This document shows, piece after piece, positions 26,898 through 35,625 of a stretch of 64,000 nucleotides of DNA (position 1 is the first letter of the stretch; each line of letters opens with the position of its first letter). The translations under genes were made by a program, and so were the position numbers. This stretch comes from Geminicoccus roseus DSM 18922. GTDB taxonomy: Bacteria; Pseudomonadota; Alphaproteobacteria; Geminicoccales; Geminicoccaceae. Location of the stretch: positions 4,526,373-4,590,372 of the forward strand of contig NZ_KE386572.1 of assembly GCF_000427665.1 (NCBI RefSeq), read 5' to 3'. The notes beneath the pieces were generated by a model that saw only the letters and a list, made by a program, of their open reading frames with translations, had not been told where the DNA came from and did not search any database.

Positions 26898-28388
26898 ATG
26901 TTGAGCGAGGTAGTGGATTTCCTGGAGCAGGGCGGCCTCGGCGAGCCCGTCGAGCGCGTGGACACCCATGGAGCCCACCTCTTCCTCGGGCGGGACACGG
27001 TCTGGAAGATGAAGCGGCCTGTGAAGTTCCGCTTCCTGGATTTTTCGACGCTGGAGCAGCGTGAACAGATCATCCGGCAGGAGCTCGAGTTGAACCGGAG
27101 GACCGCGCCCTCCATCTATCGCGCGGTCGTGGCGGTGGTCCGGCGGGACGATGGCGAGCTGGAAGTCGGTGGCTCAGGCGCGCCGGTGGAATGGCTGCTG
27201 GAGATGGCCCGGTTCGAGCGTAGCGACCAGCTCGACCGGATGGCCGCGGACGGACGCCTCTCCGCGCAAACGATTGAGGAGCTGGCAGGCCGGGTGGCGG
27301 CGTTCCATGCACAGGCACCGTTGGTCAGGGATGGGGGCGGCCACGCCGCCCTGGCGGATGTGGTCGCGGGCAACACGGCCGACCTGCTCGACCTCGCGCC
27401 CGCCATGGTCGATCGCGCCAGCGTCGAGAAGCTCGACCGGCTGTCGCGCGAGCACCTGGAGCGTCATCGCGACCTGCTCGACCGGCGCCGGGAGGACGGG
27501 CGGGTCCGCCACTGTCACGGCGACCTGCATCTGGGCAACGTCGTGCTGCTGGACGGCGCACCCACGCCGTTCGACTGCCTGGAGTTCGACCCGGCCCTGG
27601 CAAGCGTCGACGTGATCTACGACTTGGCCTTCCTGATCATGGACCTGCTGCATCGCGGCCTGCCCGTCCACGCCCAGCGCGCCCTCCAAGGCTGGCTCGA
27701 CGTCACCGAGGACGACCAGGCGGTGGCGCTTCTGCCTCTGTGTCTGGGGACCCGCGCGGCCGTCCGGGCCAAGGTGGAGGGGTTCCAGGACAATGCAGCG
27801 GCGGCACGCAGCTATCTGGACCTGGCGCTTACCGTGTTCGCGACCCGGCCGGCGACGCTGGTGGCGCTGGGCGGGGTCAGCGGGACCGGGAAAACCACGG
27901 TGGCGCGCGGCCTGGCGCCCGACCTGGGGCCGCTGCCCGGCGCGGTCGTGCTGCGCTCGGACGTCCTGCGCAAGGGCATGTTCGGCAGGCGGCCGGAGGA
28001 CAGGCTGGATGCGGATGCCTACCGGCCGGAGGTCAGCCGACGCGTGTTCGCGCGGATCGCCGAGCGTTCGGCGTGCCTGCTGCAAGCAGGTCAGGCGGTG
28101 ATCGCGGATGCGGTCTATGGCGAGCCGGCGCAGCGGGACGCCATCGCCCAGGTGGCCGCGCGTGCGGGAGTGCGCTTCCGCGGCCTGTGGCTGGAGGCTC
28201 CGCCGGCTGTCCTGGAAGCGCGGGTGGCCGCCAGGACCGGCGACGCCTCGGACGCCACGGTCGAAGTGCTGCGCCGTCAGCTGGACCAGATCGATCGCGC
28301 CGCCGTCAGCTGGACCCGAGTTGATGCTTCGGGCAGCCAGGCGGCGACGCTGGCGGAGGCGGTGGAGGCCGTCAGATGCGGCGGGTGA
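26898..28388 (+). CDS. APH-like kinase fused to a P-loop kinase (AAA_33)
   Basis: A 496-residue two-domain protein. Residues 1-320 resemble aminoglycoside/choline kinases, with the catalytic-loop motif CHGDLHLGNVVLL and a later FDCLEFDP metal-binding strand. Residues 330-496 form a nucleotide-kinase-like domain with Walker A GVSGTGKTTVARGL. The fusion is common in proteobacteria as 'bifunctional aminoglycoside phosphotransferase/ATP-binding protein', with unknown substrate. GGGAGC precedes the ATG. It overlaps the convergent NDUFS4-like gene by 17 bases. Confidence 0.8.
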   Translation: MLSEVVDFLEQGGLGEPVERVDTHGAHLFLGRDTVWKMKRPVKFRFLDFSTLEQREQIIRQELELNRRTAPSIYRAVVAVVRRDDGELEVGGSGAPVEWLLEMARFERSDQLDRMAADGRLSAQTIEELAGRVAAFHAQAPLVRDGGGHAALADVVAGNTADLLDLAPAMVDRASVEKLDRLSREHLERHRDLLDRRREDGRVRHCHGDLHLGNVVLLDGAPTPFDCLEFDPALASVDVIYDLAFLIMDLLHRGLPVHAQRALQGWLDVTEDDQAVALLPLCLGTRAAVRAKVEGFQDNAAAARSYLDLALTVFATRPATLVALGGVSGTGKTTVARGLAPDLGPLPGAVVLRSDVLRKGMFGRRPEDRLDADAYRPEVSRRVFARIAERSACLLQAGQAVIADAVYGEPAQRDAIAQVAARAGVRFRGLWLEAPPAVLEARVAARTGDASDATVEVLRRQLDQIDRAAVSWTRVDASGSQAATLAEAVEAVRCGG

Positions 28389-28662
28389 AGTTGTCGGCGT
28401 AGGATTTCGGCTTCACGATCCGCTCGTGCGGCTCGTAGACCTGGAAGGTCAGGCCGTGCCGCTCGGCATAGGCGATCGCCGCGTCCTTGCTCGGGAACTT
28501 CAGGGTGACCTGCTGATCGGTGTCGTCGGAACCGACCCAGCCGATCAGCCGGTCGGCGTCCTTGCGCGAGCGCGGCTCCATCTCGAGCAGCCAGTAGCGG
28601 GTCTTGGCGCGACCGGACTGCGCGGCGGTCTTGGCAGGCTGGTAGATGCGAGCGTCCGGCAT
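28372..28662 (-). CDS. Complex I accessory subunit, NDUFS4 family
   Basis: A 96-residue protein of the ETC complex I 18-kDa subunit family: ARIYQPAKTAAQSG, KTRYWLLEMEP, DTDQQVTLKFPSKDAAIAYAERHG and PKSYADNF are the conserved blocks. This is the bacterial homologue of NDUFS4, found in alphaproteobacteria and mitochondria, attached to the NADH-dehydrogenase arm. It is usually a lone gene away from the nuo cluster, as here. Confidence 0.9.
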   Translation of the reverse strand: MPDARIYQPAKTAAQSGRAKTRYWLLEMEPRSRKDADRLIGWVGSDDTDQQVTLKFPSKDAAIAYAERHGLTFQVYEPHERIVKPKSYADNFTRRI

Positions 28663-28723
28663 CGGTTTCCGTCTGGCAGGTTGGTGCTGGCGAATATTCA
28701 GGCGTTGCGGAGAAAGGCAAGCA

Positions 28724-29338
28724 TCAAGACGCCAAGCCGATCTCCCGGCGGTAGCCCTGCCGGCGCAAGGCCAGGGCCTGCAGCCCCACCAACGCCGTCA
28801 CGCCCAGGATCCTGCGCTCGTCCAGGCCTGCCATGGCCTGGTCGAACCGCATGACGTGGGTCAGGATGTCCTCGCTCTCGTCGGCCAGTCCGAACACCGC
28901 CCCCTGTTCGGGAAGGTCCGCCAGGCCCAGGAAGACATGGACCCGCTCGGTCGTGCAGCCGGGCGACGACATGAACTCGGCGACCTTCTCGATCCGGTCC
29001 AGTTCCAGGCCGGCCTCTTCCAGCGACTCGCGCCGCGCGGTTTCCTCCAGCCCGTCCTCGCCATCGACCATGCCGGCGATCGCCTCGAGGACCCATGGCC
29101 CCTCCGGCGCGTCGATGGCGCCGGTGCGGAACTGCTCGACCAGGAGGACCCGGTCGGTGCGCGGATCATAGGGCAGCACCGCGATGGCGCGCCGCTGGAT
29201 CCACAGCTCCCGGGAACACTCCACGCTGCCGCCGTCGAAGCGTTCATGCCGGATCTGGAGCGCCTCGGCCCGGAAGAAGCCGTGCCAGACCTCGCGCCGC
29301 TCCAGGATCTCGAAGCGACGCGGTCTGCGGGTGCTCAC
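28724..29338 (-). CDS. Nudix hydrolase, ADP-ribose pyrophosphatase-like
   Basis: A 204-residue protein with Nudix box GMVDGEDGLEETARRESLEE followed by AGLELD, matching GX5EX7REUXEEXGU. The upstream RVLLVEQFR and downstream FMSSPGCTTERVHVF blocks are those of NudF-type ADP-ribose pyrophosphatases. It would hydrolyse ADP-ribose or similar NDP-sugars. The GTG start (29336-29338) overlaps the helicase stop, so it is coupled to that gene. Confidence 0.87.
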   Translation of the reverse strand: MSTRRPRRFEILERREVWHGFFRAEALQIRHERFDGGSVECSRELWIQRRAIAVLPYDPRTDRVLLVEQFRTGAIDAPEGPWVLEAIAGMVDGEDGLEETARRESLEEAGLELDRIEKVAEFMSSPGCTTERVHVFLGLADLPEQGAVFGLADESEDILTHVMRFDQAMAGLDERRILGVTALVGLQALALRRQGYRREIGLAS

Positions 29339-30996
29339 TCTTCGTCCGCAGGCTTGATGGTCTTCGGCACGACGATCCGCATGAAGGCCGGGACCGCATC
29401 GCCAAAGCCCAGAACCTGCTGGCCTTCGCGTCCCTCGCTGCGGCCGCGCTCGCGGGCCGGCGGCTCGTCCCGCGACGGAGTCGGCGCCCGCGGGGCGTCG
29501 GCCCGGGCTTCCTCGCGGGAAGCGTCGCGGCGGGACCGGCCACGGCTGGATGGCCGTGCAACAACCTCCTGCGGAGCAGTCTCCGGCTCGTGCAGGTCGG
29601 GCTGAGGCTCGTCGGTACCCATGATCCTGGGTTCGGGAGCAGGTGCTGCCGGCGCCGGCCGCGAGCGGGTCCGGCGCGGCTTCTTGTCCGAGGCCTCGTC
29701 CGCCAAATCCTTCGCATCCGTCTCCGCCGCTCTCGCTGCGGGCGGTGCGGCATCCTCCTTGGCCTTCTTCGGCCGCTCCGACTTGGCGCCGCCAGAGGAT
29801 TTCTTGCGTCCGCGCTTGGGTTCCGCCGCTTCGACCATCTCGTCGAGGCCGGAAATGCCCTCCAGTTCCAGCGCGGGAATTTCGCGACCCACCAGCCCGG
29901 TGATCGCCGCGAGGTATTTCAGCTCCTCCGAGGTCACGAAGGTGAAGGCGCGGCCCTTGCGGCCGGCGCGGCCGGTCCGGCCGATCCGGTGGACATAGTC
30001 GTCCGGGTGGGTCGGCACGTCGAAATTGATGACCACCGGCATGTCGGAAATGTCGAGGCCGCGCGCGGCGACGTCGGTGGCGACCAGATAGTCGAGGTCG
30101 CCGCGCTTGAACGCGTCCAGCGTCGCCTGGCGCTGCGACTGGTCGAGGTCGCCATGGATGTCGCTGACGTTCAGCTTGCGCCGCTTCAGCGTCCGGTTCA
30201 GCTCCGCCACCGAGCGCTTGCGGTTGGAGAAAATGATCGCCTTGTCGATGTCGTGGCTGCGGATCAGCTTGACCAGCCCCTCGACCTTGTCGCGCGGCGC
30301 GGTCATCACCACCACGTCCTCGATGTTGGTCGAAGTGGTGGCCGGCCGGGCGACCTCGATCACCGCCGGCTCGCTCATGAACCGGTCGGCCAGGCTGCGC
30401 ACTTCCTTGGGCATGGTCGCCGAGAACAGCAGGGTCTGCTGGCGCGCCGGGAGCAGCGAGATGATCCGCTCGACATCAGGGATGAAGCCCATGTCAAGCA
30501 TCCGGTCGGCCTCGTCGATCACCATGATCTGGACGCCGCCCAAGAGGATCCGGCCGCGCTCGAACCAGTCCAGCATCCGCCCGGGCGTGGCGATCAGGAC
30601 GTCGACGCCCTTCTCCAGCTGCTTTTCCTGGTCGCCCATGCCCACGCCGCCGATCAGCAGCACATGGGAGAGCTTCAGGTACTTGCCGTAGGTCTCGAAG
30701 TTCTTGGCGGTCTGGGTCGCCAGCTCGCGGGTCGGCGAGAGGATCAGCGAGCGCGGCATGCGTGCCCGGGCCCGACCGGACGACAGCTTCTCGATCATCG
30801 GCAGCGTGAAGGACGCCGTCTTGCCGGTGCCGGTCTGCGCGATCCCCAGAACGTCCCGTCCGGCCAGCACCACGGGGATCGCGGCGGCCTGGATGGGGGT
30901 CGGGGTCGTGTAGCCGGAATCTTCGATCGAGCGGAGAATCTCTTCCCGGAGCCCCAGCGATGCGAAGGCGGGGCTCGAAGGGGCTGTTTCGGTCAA
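29335..30996 (-). CDS. rhlE: DEAD-box RNA helicase, RhlE type
   Basis: A 553-residue helicase with motif Q region (YTTPTPIQ), motif I AQTGTGKT, Ia PTRELA, II DEAD, III SAT, V and VI HRIGRTGRAG. After residue about 370 there is a long low-complexity tail rich in Lys, Arg, Ala and Glu (KRGRKKSSGGAKSERPKK) that should bind RNA. It would unwind structured RNA in decay or ribosome assembly. The start is read as TTG; no good ribosome-binding site is visible, so the exact start is uncertain by a few codons (a CTG is six codons upstream). Confidence 0.88.
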   Translation of the reverse strand: MTETAPSSPAFASLGLREEILRSIEDSGYTTPTPIQAAAIPVVLAGRDVLGIAQTGTGKTASFTLPMIEKLSSGRARARMPRSLILSPTRELATQTAKNFETYGKYLKLSHVLLIGGVGMGDQEKQLEKGVDVLIATPGRMLDWFERGRILLGGVQIMVIDEADRMLDMGFIPDVERIISLLPARQQTLLFSATMPKEVRSLADRFMSEPAVIEVARPATTSTNIEDVVVMTAPRDKVEGLVKLIRSHDIDKAIIFSNRKRSVAELNRTLKRRKLNVSDIHGDLDQSQRQATLDAFKRGDLDYLVATDVAARGLDISDMPVVINFDVPTHPDDYVHRIGRTGRAGRKGRAFTFVTSEELKYLAAITGLVGREIPALELEGISGLDEMVEAAEPKRGRKKSSGGAKSERPKKAKEDAAPPAARAAETDAKDLADEASDKKPRRTRSRPAPAAPAPEPRIMGTDEPQPDLHEPETAPQEVVARPSSRGRSRRDASREEARADAPRAPTPSRDEPPARERGRSEGREGQQVLGFGDAVPAFMRIVVPKTIKPADEE

Positions 30997-31033
30997 GGTG
31001 GGAGGGCCGATCAGACGGTTGAAACTGTGCGGC

Positions 31034-31061
31034 TACTTAAGAGATCGGGCAAAAAAGTCAA
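31034..31061 (-). promoter_or_regulatory. Probable helicase promoter
   Basis: On the minus strand TTGACT (31056-31061) and TAAGTA (31034-31039) are 16 bases apart in an AT-rich island. The expected transcription start is about 30 bases before the TTG start codon at 30996. Confidence 0.45.
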
Positions 31062-31153
31062 CGATGGCGCCCGGTTTCCTTCCGGTGAAACCCGCTGGAA
31101 TCCGGGCGCACGACGTTGCAGGAAGGACCAGAGGTTGAAGTGGGAGCGCAGAG

Positions 31154-31843
31154 ATGGCGACGATCGTCCTGATTCCGGGACTCTTGTGCAGTCCGCGACT
31201 TTGGCAGGCACAAGTCGAGGCCCTTTCGGGCGAGCACGAGGTACGCGTCTTCGATCATCGTCGCGATGCCGATTATGCGGCCATGGCCGACAGGCTCCTG
31301 GCAGAAAATCCCGGCCGGTTCGCCCTGGTCGGGCTGTCGATGGGGGGATATCTCGCCCAGGAAGTCGCGGTCCGGGCACCGGAGCGGCTCGAACGGCTGG
31401 CCCTGACCTGCACCCGTGCCGAGCCGGACAGCGCGGAGGGCCGCGCCCGGCGCATGGAGCTGGTCGAGGCGGCGGAAGCTGGCCGGTTCACGGAGATTGC
31501 CGCCGAACTCGGGCAGGGCTGGGTGGCCCAGGAGAACCGGACCTCGGCGCTCCTGGCGGTCCTGGCCGAGATGGCGGCGTGGGTCGGCCCCGAGGCGTTC
31601 CGCCGCCAGCAGACTGCGATCGCATCGCGGCGCGACATGCGCCCGCATCTGGCCGGCGTCGGCTGCCCGACCCTGGTGCTGTGCGGGCGGAGCGACACGT
31701 TGACGCCGCCCTCCGGCCATCTGGCCATGGCCGAGTCCATCCCGGGCGCCGACCTGGTGATCCTGGGCAGTTGCGGCCACCTGGCGCCGCTGGAGCGGCC
31801 GGCGGCGGTGACGGATGCGCTGCGCAGCTGGCTGGCCCGTTGA
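31154..31843 (+). CDS. Alpha/beta hydrolase
   Basis: A 229-residue alpha/beta-hydrolase. The oxyanion region is LIPGLLCSPRLWQ, the nucleophile Ser is in GLSMGG, the acid Asp in GRSDTLTPP and the His in CGHLAPLE. It lacks a signal peptide and has a short lid. It resembles MenH/BioH-like esterases, but the substrate is not readable. It is convergent with hipA. Confidence 0.82.
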   Translation: MATIVLIPGLLCSPRLWQAQVEALSGEHEVRVFDHRRDADYAAMADRLLAENPGRFALVGLSMGGYLAQEVAVRAPERLERLALTCTRAEPDSAEGRARRMELVEAAEAGRFTEIAAELGQGWVAQENRTSALLAVLAEMAAWVGPEAFRRQQTAIASRRDMRPHLAGVGCPTLVLCGRSDTLTPPSGHLAMAESIPGADLVILGSCGHLAPLERPAAVTDALRSWLAR

Positions 31844-31848
31844 GCGGG

Positions 31849-31873
31849 CGCTCGGGTTCGTTCGTGCAAAAGC
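31849..31873 (-). repeat. Dispersed intergenic 19-mer, copy B
   Basis: On the minus strand the sequence reads GCTTTTGCACGAACGAACC then CGAGCG. It lies between the stops of the convergent hydrolase and hipA genes, right after a GCCGGG/CCCGGC pairing that may be the hipA terminator. Confidence 0.6.
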
Positions 31874-31895
31874 CGGGACCACTGTCGGGACCAGC

Positions 31896-33203
31896 TCAAC
31901 CCCGGCCCAGGAAGAGCAGGCGGCGGCGCATCCCTGCGGCGATCGGGTCCAGGACCTCTGGCGGGAAGTCGGGTGGAAGCTCCCGGACGACGCGTTCGAG
32001 GGCGGGGCCCGCGGAGCCCGCCAGGTCGTCGAAGATCGCGTGCACCACCGACCGGCTGAGGCCGGCGCGGGCGGCCGCCTGCTCGAAGTGGCGCGGGACG
32101 ATCTCGTCGACCGCATAGTGGCGGCGGTCGCCCACCGACATGGCGAGGCGCATCTGGCGCCGCTGGATCTGGCCGGCGTCGAGGCTGGGCTGGGCCGAGA
32201 GCACGTCGTAGAGCGGCGACAGGGTGAACCGGCCGCCGGCCCGCAGCGCCAGGCTGAAGTTCTTGGCGTGGCCATCGGTGGCGGCCAGCAGCCAGAACAC
32301 CAGCGTGGCGCGCAGGAACACAGCCCGGTCGGCGCCCGGCTGGTCGCTGCCCTTCAGCAGGTCCAGGACCTCGGCCATCCCTGGTCCCCCGTCCGCCTGG
32401 TACTTGCGCGTGGGCGGGACCGACAGGGCCTGGCAGCAATCCTCCTGCGGAAGCCGGAGCAGCCGGCCGTCCCGGGTCCAGCGCCGGTCGAAGCGTTCCA
32501 CCACCAGGGCGCGGGTGCCGGCAAAGGCCTGCATGGAGACCCGGGCGCTCGGCAGCCCCAGCGCCTCGGTCAGCCGCAGGCAGAGGAACTCGTTCTCGAT
32601 GCTGTGGGAAAGGTCGATGCCGTTGGACAGCCGGCCGATCGCGGGCTTCAGGATATGGGTGGTAGCGGTGGCGCCGGCGGGCTTGCACCAGCGCCCGTCC
32701 AGGAAGGTGAGGGCGGTCTTCTCCTGGGCGCCGGCGATGGAGATCCGGAAGTCCAGGTCGCGGTCCAGGCCCAGCGGGGCCGCGGACAGGTCGTCCAGCA
32801 GCCGGGCGATCCCGGCTTCGTCCAGCGGACGCGCCTCGATGCCGCCGGCCGGGCCCGGCTCCACCCCTTCCTCCAGGAACTGCAGCGCACCGACGCAGTC
32901 ATGGCCGATCGCCGCCAGCAGACTGTAGGCGTCGGCGCCCTCGGCTCCCATCCGCTCCGCGACGCGGCGACGGATCCGCTCGTCGTCCGGCAGCAGGTTC
33001 TCGAGCACCGCGCGGACCGGCGCGCCGTGGAAGCGCTCCTCGCGCAGCGGCATGGACAGCGAGACCGGGATGGCGTCGGGCAGCTCCAGCCAGCCGGGAT
33101 TATAGACGAACGCGATCGCCCCGTCCGGCTCGCGGCGCAGCAGGCCGACCCGGCGGCCGTTCATCCAGACGCCCAGCCGCTGCGAGCGGCGGCGCCGGCC
33201 CAT
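31896..33203 (-). CDS. hipA: HipA-family serine/threonine kinase toxin
   Basis: A 435-residue HipA-type kinase. The N-terminal subdomain has a G-V-L-L fold; the P-loop-like segment is IAGAQEKTAL (about residues 156-165), the ATP-binding Lys in HILKP (186), the catalytic Asp in TDGHAKNFS (310) and the metal-binding Asp in LSPLYDV (333). All key residues seem present, so the toxin is probably active. HipA kinases phosphorylate aminoacyl-tRNA synthetases such as GltX and arrest growth. The ATG shares one base with the hipB stop (TGATG). Confidence 0.9.
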   Translation of the reverse strand: MGRRRRSQRLGVWMNGRRVGLLRREPDGAIAFVYNPGWLELPDAIPVSLSMPLREERFHGAPVRAVLENLLPDDERIRRRVAERMGAEGADAYSLLAAIGHDCVGALQFLEEGVEPGPAGGIEARPLDEAGIARLLDDLSAAPLGLDRDLDFRISIAGAQEKTALTFLDGRWCKPAGATATTHILKPAIGRLSNGIDLSHSIENEFLCLRLTEALGLPSARVSMQAFAGTRALVVERFDRRWTRDGRLLRLPQEDCCQALSVPPTRKYQADGGPGMAEVLDLLKGSDQPGADRAVFLRATLVFWLLAATDGHAKNFSLALRAGGRFTLSPLYDVLSAQPSLDAGQIQRRQMRLAMSVGDRRHYAVDEIVPRHFEQAAARAGLSRSVVHAIFDDLAGSAGPALERVVRELPPDFPPEVLDPIAAGMRRRLLFLGRG

Positions 33204-33448
33204 CAGAACATGTCCTCGATGTCCGATGCCTGGCTGCGGGGACGGACCGCCAGCTCCAGGTCGAGGGCGGCCAGCAGGTCCAGGATCGTGTCCAGCCGGG
33301 TGCCGGGTTCCCCGGCCTCGACAGACGAGACCGTCGCCTGGCGCAGGCCGCTCGCCGCCGCCAGGGCGCTCTGGGTCAGCTTCAGGCGGCGCCGCTGGGC
33401 GCGCAGGATGGCTCCCAGCTGGTCGGGACGGCGGGCTATCCGGTCCAT
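33203..33448 (-). CDS. hipB: HipB-type antitoxin, XRE family
   Basis: An 81-residue protein with an XRE helix-turn-helix (RRRLKLTQSALAAASGLRQA recognition region) and a short C-terminus ending in EDMF that would sit in the toxin's cleft. It neutralises HipA and represses the operon by binding the three inverted repeats just upstream. GGAGGGAGC precedes the ATG. Confidence 0.9.
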   Translation of the reverse strand: MDRIARRPDQLGAILRAQRRRLKLTQSALAAASGLRQATVSSVEAGEPGTRLDTILDLLAALDLELAVRPRSQASDIEDMF

Positions 33449-33468
33449 GCTCCCTCCGGCGCGGCATG

Positions 33469-33538
33469 ATACGCTGCGGCGGATAACAAGCTAAGATACG
33501 CCAAGCCGTATAATCAAGAAAAATACGCTTTGACGTAT
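33469..33538 (-). promoter_or_regulatory. Three evenly spaced hipBA operators
   Basis: Three copies of ATACG-N6-CGTAT: 33469-33484 (second arm CGGAT), 33496-33511 (perfect, spacer CCAAGC) and 33523-33538 (perfect, spacer CTTTGA). Centres are exactly 27 bases apart. The site nearest the gene begins 20 bases upstream of the hipB start; the farthest ends 3 bases from the parE stop codon. The block is AT-rich and must include the hipBA promoter. Confidence 0.85.
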
Positions 33539-33541
33539 AGG

Positions 33542-35512
33542 TTACACGTCCAGCTCGGCGACGCTGGCGGCATTGGCCTGGATGAACGCCAGCCGCAGCT
33601 CGGGCTTGCGCCCCATCAGCTCCTCGACCAGCTGGCCGGTGGTCTTGCCCTCCAGGTCCTCCAGGCGGACCTGCAGCATCCGGCGCCGGGACGGATCCAT
33701 GGTGGTTTCCTTGAGCTGGCTCGGGTTCATCTCGCCCAGGCCCTTGAACCGGCCGATGTCCACGTTCTTCTTGTTCTTGAAGACCGTGGCCAGGATCCGG
33801 TCCTTGTCCTTGTCGTCCCGGGCATAGGCCACCGTGCTGCCGTGGGAGAGCCGGTAGAGCGGCGGCTGCGCCAGGTAGAGATGGCCGGTCTCCACCAGCC
33901 GGCCCATCTCGCGGTAGAAGAAGGTCATCAGCAGGGCCGCGATGTGCGCGCCGTCGACATCGGCGTCGGTCATGATCACGACCTTGTCGTAGCGCAGTTC
34001 GTCGCTGCGGAAATGCTTGCCCGAGCCGCAGCCGAGCGCCGTCACCAGGTCGACCAGCTCCTTGTTCTGGGCGAGCTTGTCGGCGGTGGCCGAGGCGACG
34101 TTCAGGATCTTGCCGCGCAGCGGCAGGATCGCCTGGGTTTCGCGGTTGCGGGCCTGCTTAGCTGAACCGCCGGCGCTGTCGCCCTCGACCAGGAAGATCT
34201 CGGTGCCGTCGCGCCCTTCCCGGGAGCAGTCGGCCAGCTTGCCCGGCAGGCGCAGCCGGCGGGTCTCGCTCTTGCGCTGGACGTCCTTCTGCTTCTTGCG
34301 GGCCAGCCGCTCGTCGGCCCGGTCGCAGACATGGTCGAGCAGCCGGCTGGCGGCGGCCGGATGCGAGGCGAGCCAGGTCTCGAACCGGTCCTTCAGCCGC
34401 GATTCGATCGGGCGGGTGATCTGCGCGGAGACCAGCCGCTCCTTGGTCTGACCCTGGAACTGCGGCTGGGGGATGAAGGCGGACAGCATCAGCACCGCAC
34501 CGCCCTGCACATCCTCGGCGACCAGGTTGCCGGCGCGCTTGCCGCTGCCCACCCGGTCGGCATGGGCTTTCAGGCCCTTGAGCAGCGCGCCGCGCAGGCC
34601 CTGCTCATGGGTCCCGCCGAGCGGGGTCGGGATCGTGTTGCAGTAGAAGCCCTCATAGCCTTCCTCGTCGATCGGCCAGGCCACCGCCCACTCGATCCGC
34701 CCGGCCGCCTCGGGCAGCTCGGCCTCGCCGGTGAACGCGTCCTCGACCACCCGTTCCCGGTTCTCCAGCTGCGCCGCCAGGAAGTCGGCCAGGCCGTTGG
34801 GGAAGTGGAAGGTCTCGGTGGCCGGGGTCCTCGCGCCGTTGATCAGTTCCGGCGCGCAGGACCAGCGGATCTCCACGCCCTTGAACAGATAGGCCTTGCT
34901 GCGCGCCATCTTGTGCAGGGCGGCCGGCGAGAATGCCGCGTCGTCGCCGAAGATCTCGGTGTCCGGGACGAAGGTCAGGGTGGTGCCGCGCCGGTTCGGG
35001 GCGTTGCCGATGTTCTCGATCGCACCCTGCGGCACGCCGCGCGAGTAGACCTGCCGGAACAGCTTGCGGTCGCGGGCGACCTCGACGACCAGCTCCGAGG
35101 ACAGCGCGTTCACCACCGACACGCCGACGCCGTGCAGGCCGCCGGAGGTCTGGTAGGCCTTGTTGGAGAACTTGCCGCCCGAGTGCAGCGTGGTGAGGAT
35201 CACCTCCAGCGCCGACTTGTCCGGGAATTTCGGATGCGGGTCGATCGGGATGCCGCGGCCGTTGTCGCGGATCGTCACTCTCGTGGCCGAGTCCAGGCTG
35301 ATCTCGATGCGGTCGGCATGGCCCGCGACCGCCTCGTCCATCGCGTTGTCCAGCACCTCGGCGACCAGGTGGTGCAGGGCCCGCTCGTCGGTGCCGCCGA
35401 TATACATGCCCGGGCGGCGCCGGACCGGCTCCAGCCCCTCCAGCACCTCGATGTCGTGCGCGGTGTACTCGCCGCGCGTCTCGCCGCTCTTCTGCTCGAA
35501 CAGGTCGCTCAT
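33542..35512 (-). CDS. parE: DNA topoisomerase IV subunit B
   Basis: A 656-residue type IIA topoisomerase ATPase subunit. It has the GHKL motifs (EVLDNAMDEAVAGHAD, DNGRGIPIDPHPK, GLHGVGVSVVNALS), the transducer, then the TOPRIM domain with EGDSAGG, PLRGKILNV and DADVDGAHI and the C-terminal RFKGLGEMNP. The length and the absence of a GyrB-type insertion favour ParE over GyrB. It works with ParC to decatenate chromosomes. The hipBA operon follows immediately on the same strand. Confidence 0.9.
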   Translation of the reverse strand: MSDLFEQKSGETRGEYTAHDIEVLEGLEPVRRRPGMYIGGTDERALHHLVAEVLDNAMDEAVAGHADRIEISLDSATRVTIRDNGRGIPIDPHPKFPDKSALEVILTTLHSGGKFSNKAYQTSGGLHGVGVSVVNALSSELVVEVARDRKLFRQVYSRGVPQGAIENIGNAPNRRGTTLTFVPDTEIFGDDAAFSPAALHKMARSKAYLFKGVEIRWSCAPELINGARTPATETFHFPNGLADFLAAQLENRERVVEDAFTGEAELPEAAGRIEWAVAWPIDEEGYEGFYCNTIPTPLGGTHEQGLRGALLKGLKAHADRVGSGKRAGNLVAEDVQGGAVLMLSAFIPQPQFQGQTKERLVSAQITRPIESRLKDRFETWLASHPAAASRLLDHVCDRADERLARKKQKDVQRKSETRRLRLPGKLADCSREGRDGTEIFLVEGDSAGGSAKQARNRETQAILPLRGKILNVASATADKLAQNKELVDLVTALGCGSGKHFRSDELRYDKVVIMTDADVDGAHIAALLMTFFYREMGRLVETGHLYLAQPPLYRLSHGSTVAYARDDKDKDRILATVFKNKKNVDIGRFKGLGEMNPSQLKETTMDPSRRRMLQVRLEDLEGKTTGQLVEELMGRKPELRLAFIQANAASVAELDV

Positions 35513-35522
35513 GCTCGCTTCC

Positions 35523-35544
35523 GGCCGGCCCGATCGGGCCGGCC
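35523..35544. terminator. 22-bp perfect palindrome between the GS paralogue and parE
   Basis: GGCCGGCCCGA pairs with TCGGGCCGGCC without a true loop. It could terminate transcription from the GS paralogue ahead of parE. It is 10 bases upstream of the parE start, so it could also lower parE translation. Confidence 0.45.
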
Positions 35545-35625
35545 CATCAGGGTAGGTCGTTGCCGCCGCTCAAACTGCGCAGCGCAAGAAGCGTACCGGA
35601 AGCGTTCGCGTCAAGCCGAGCCCGC

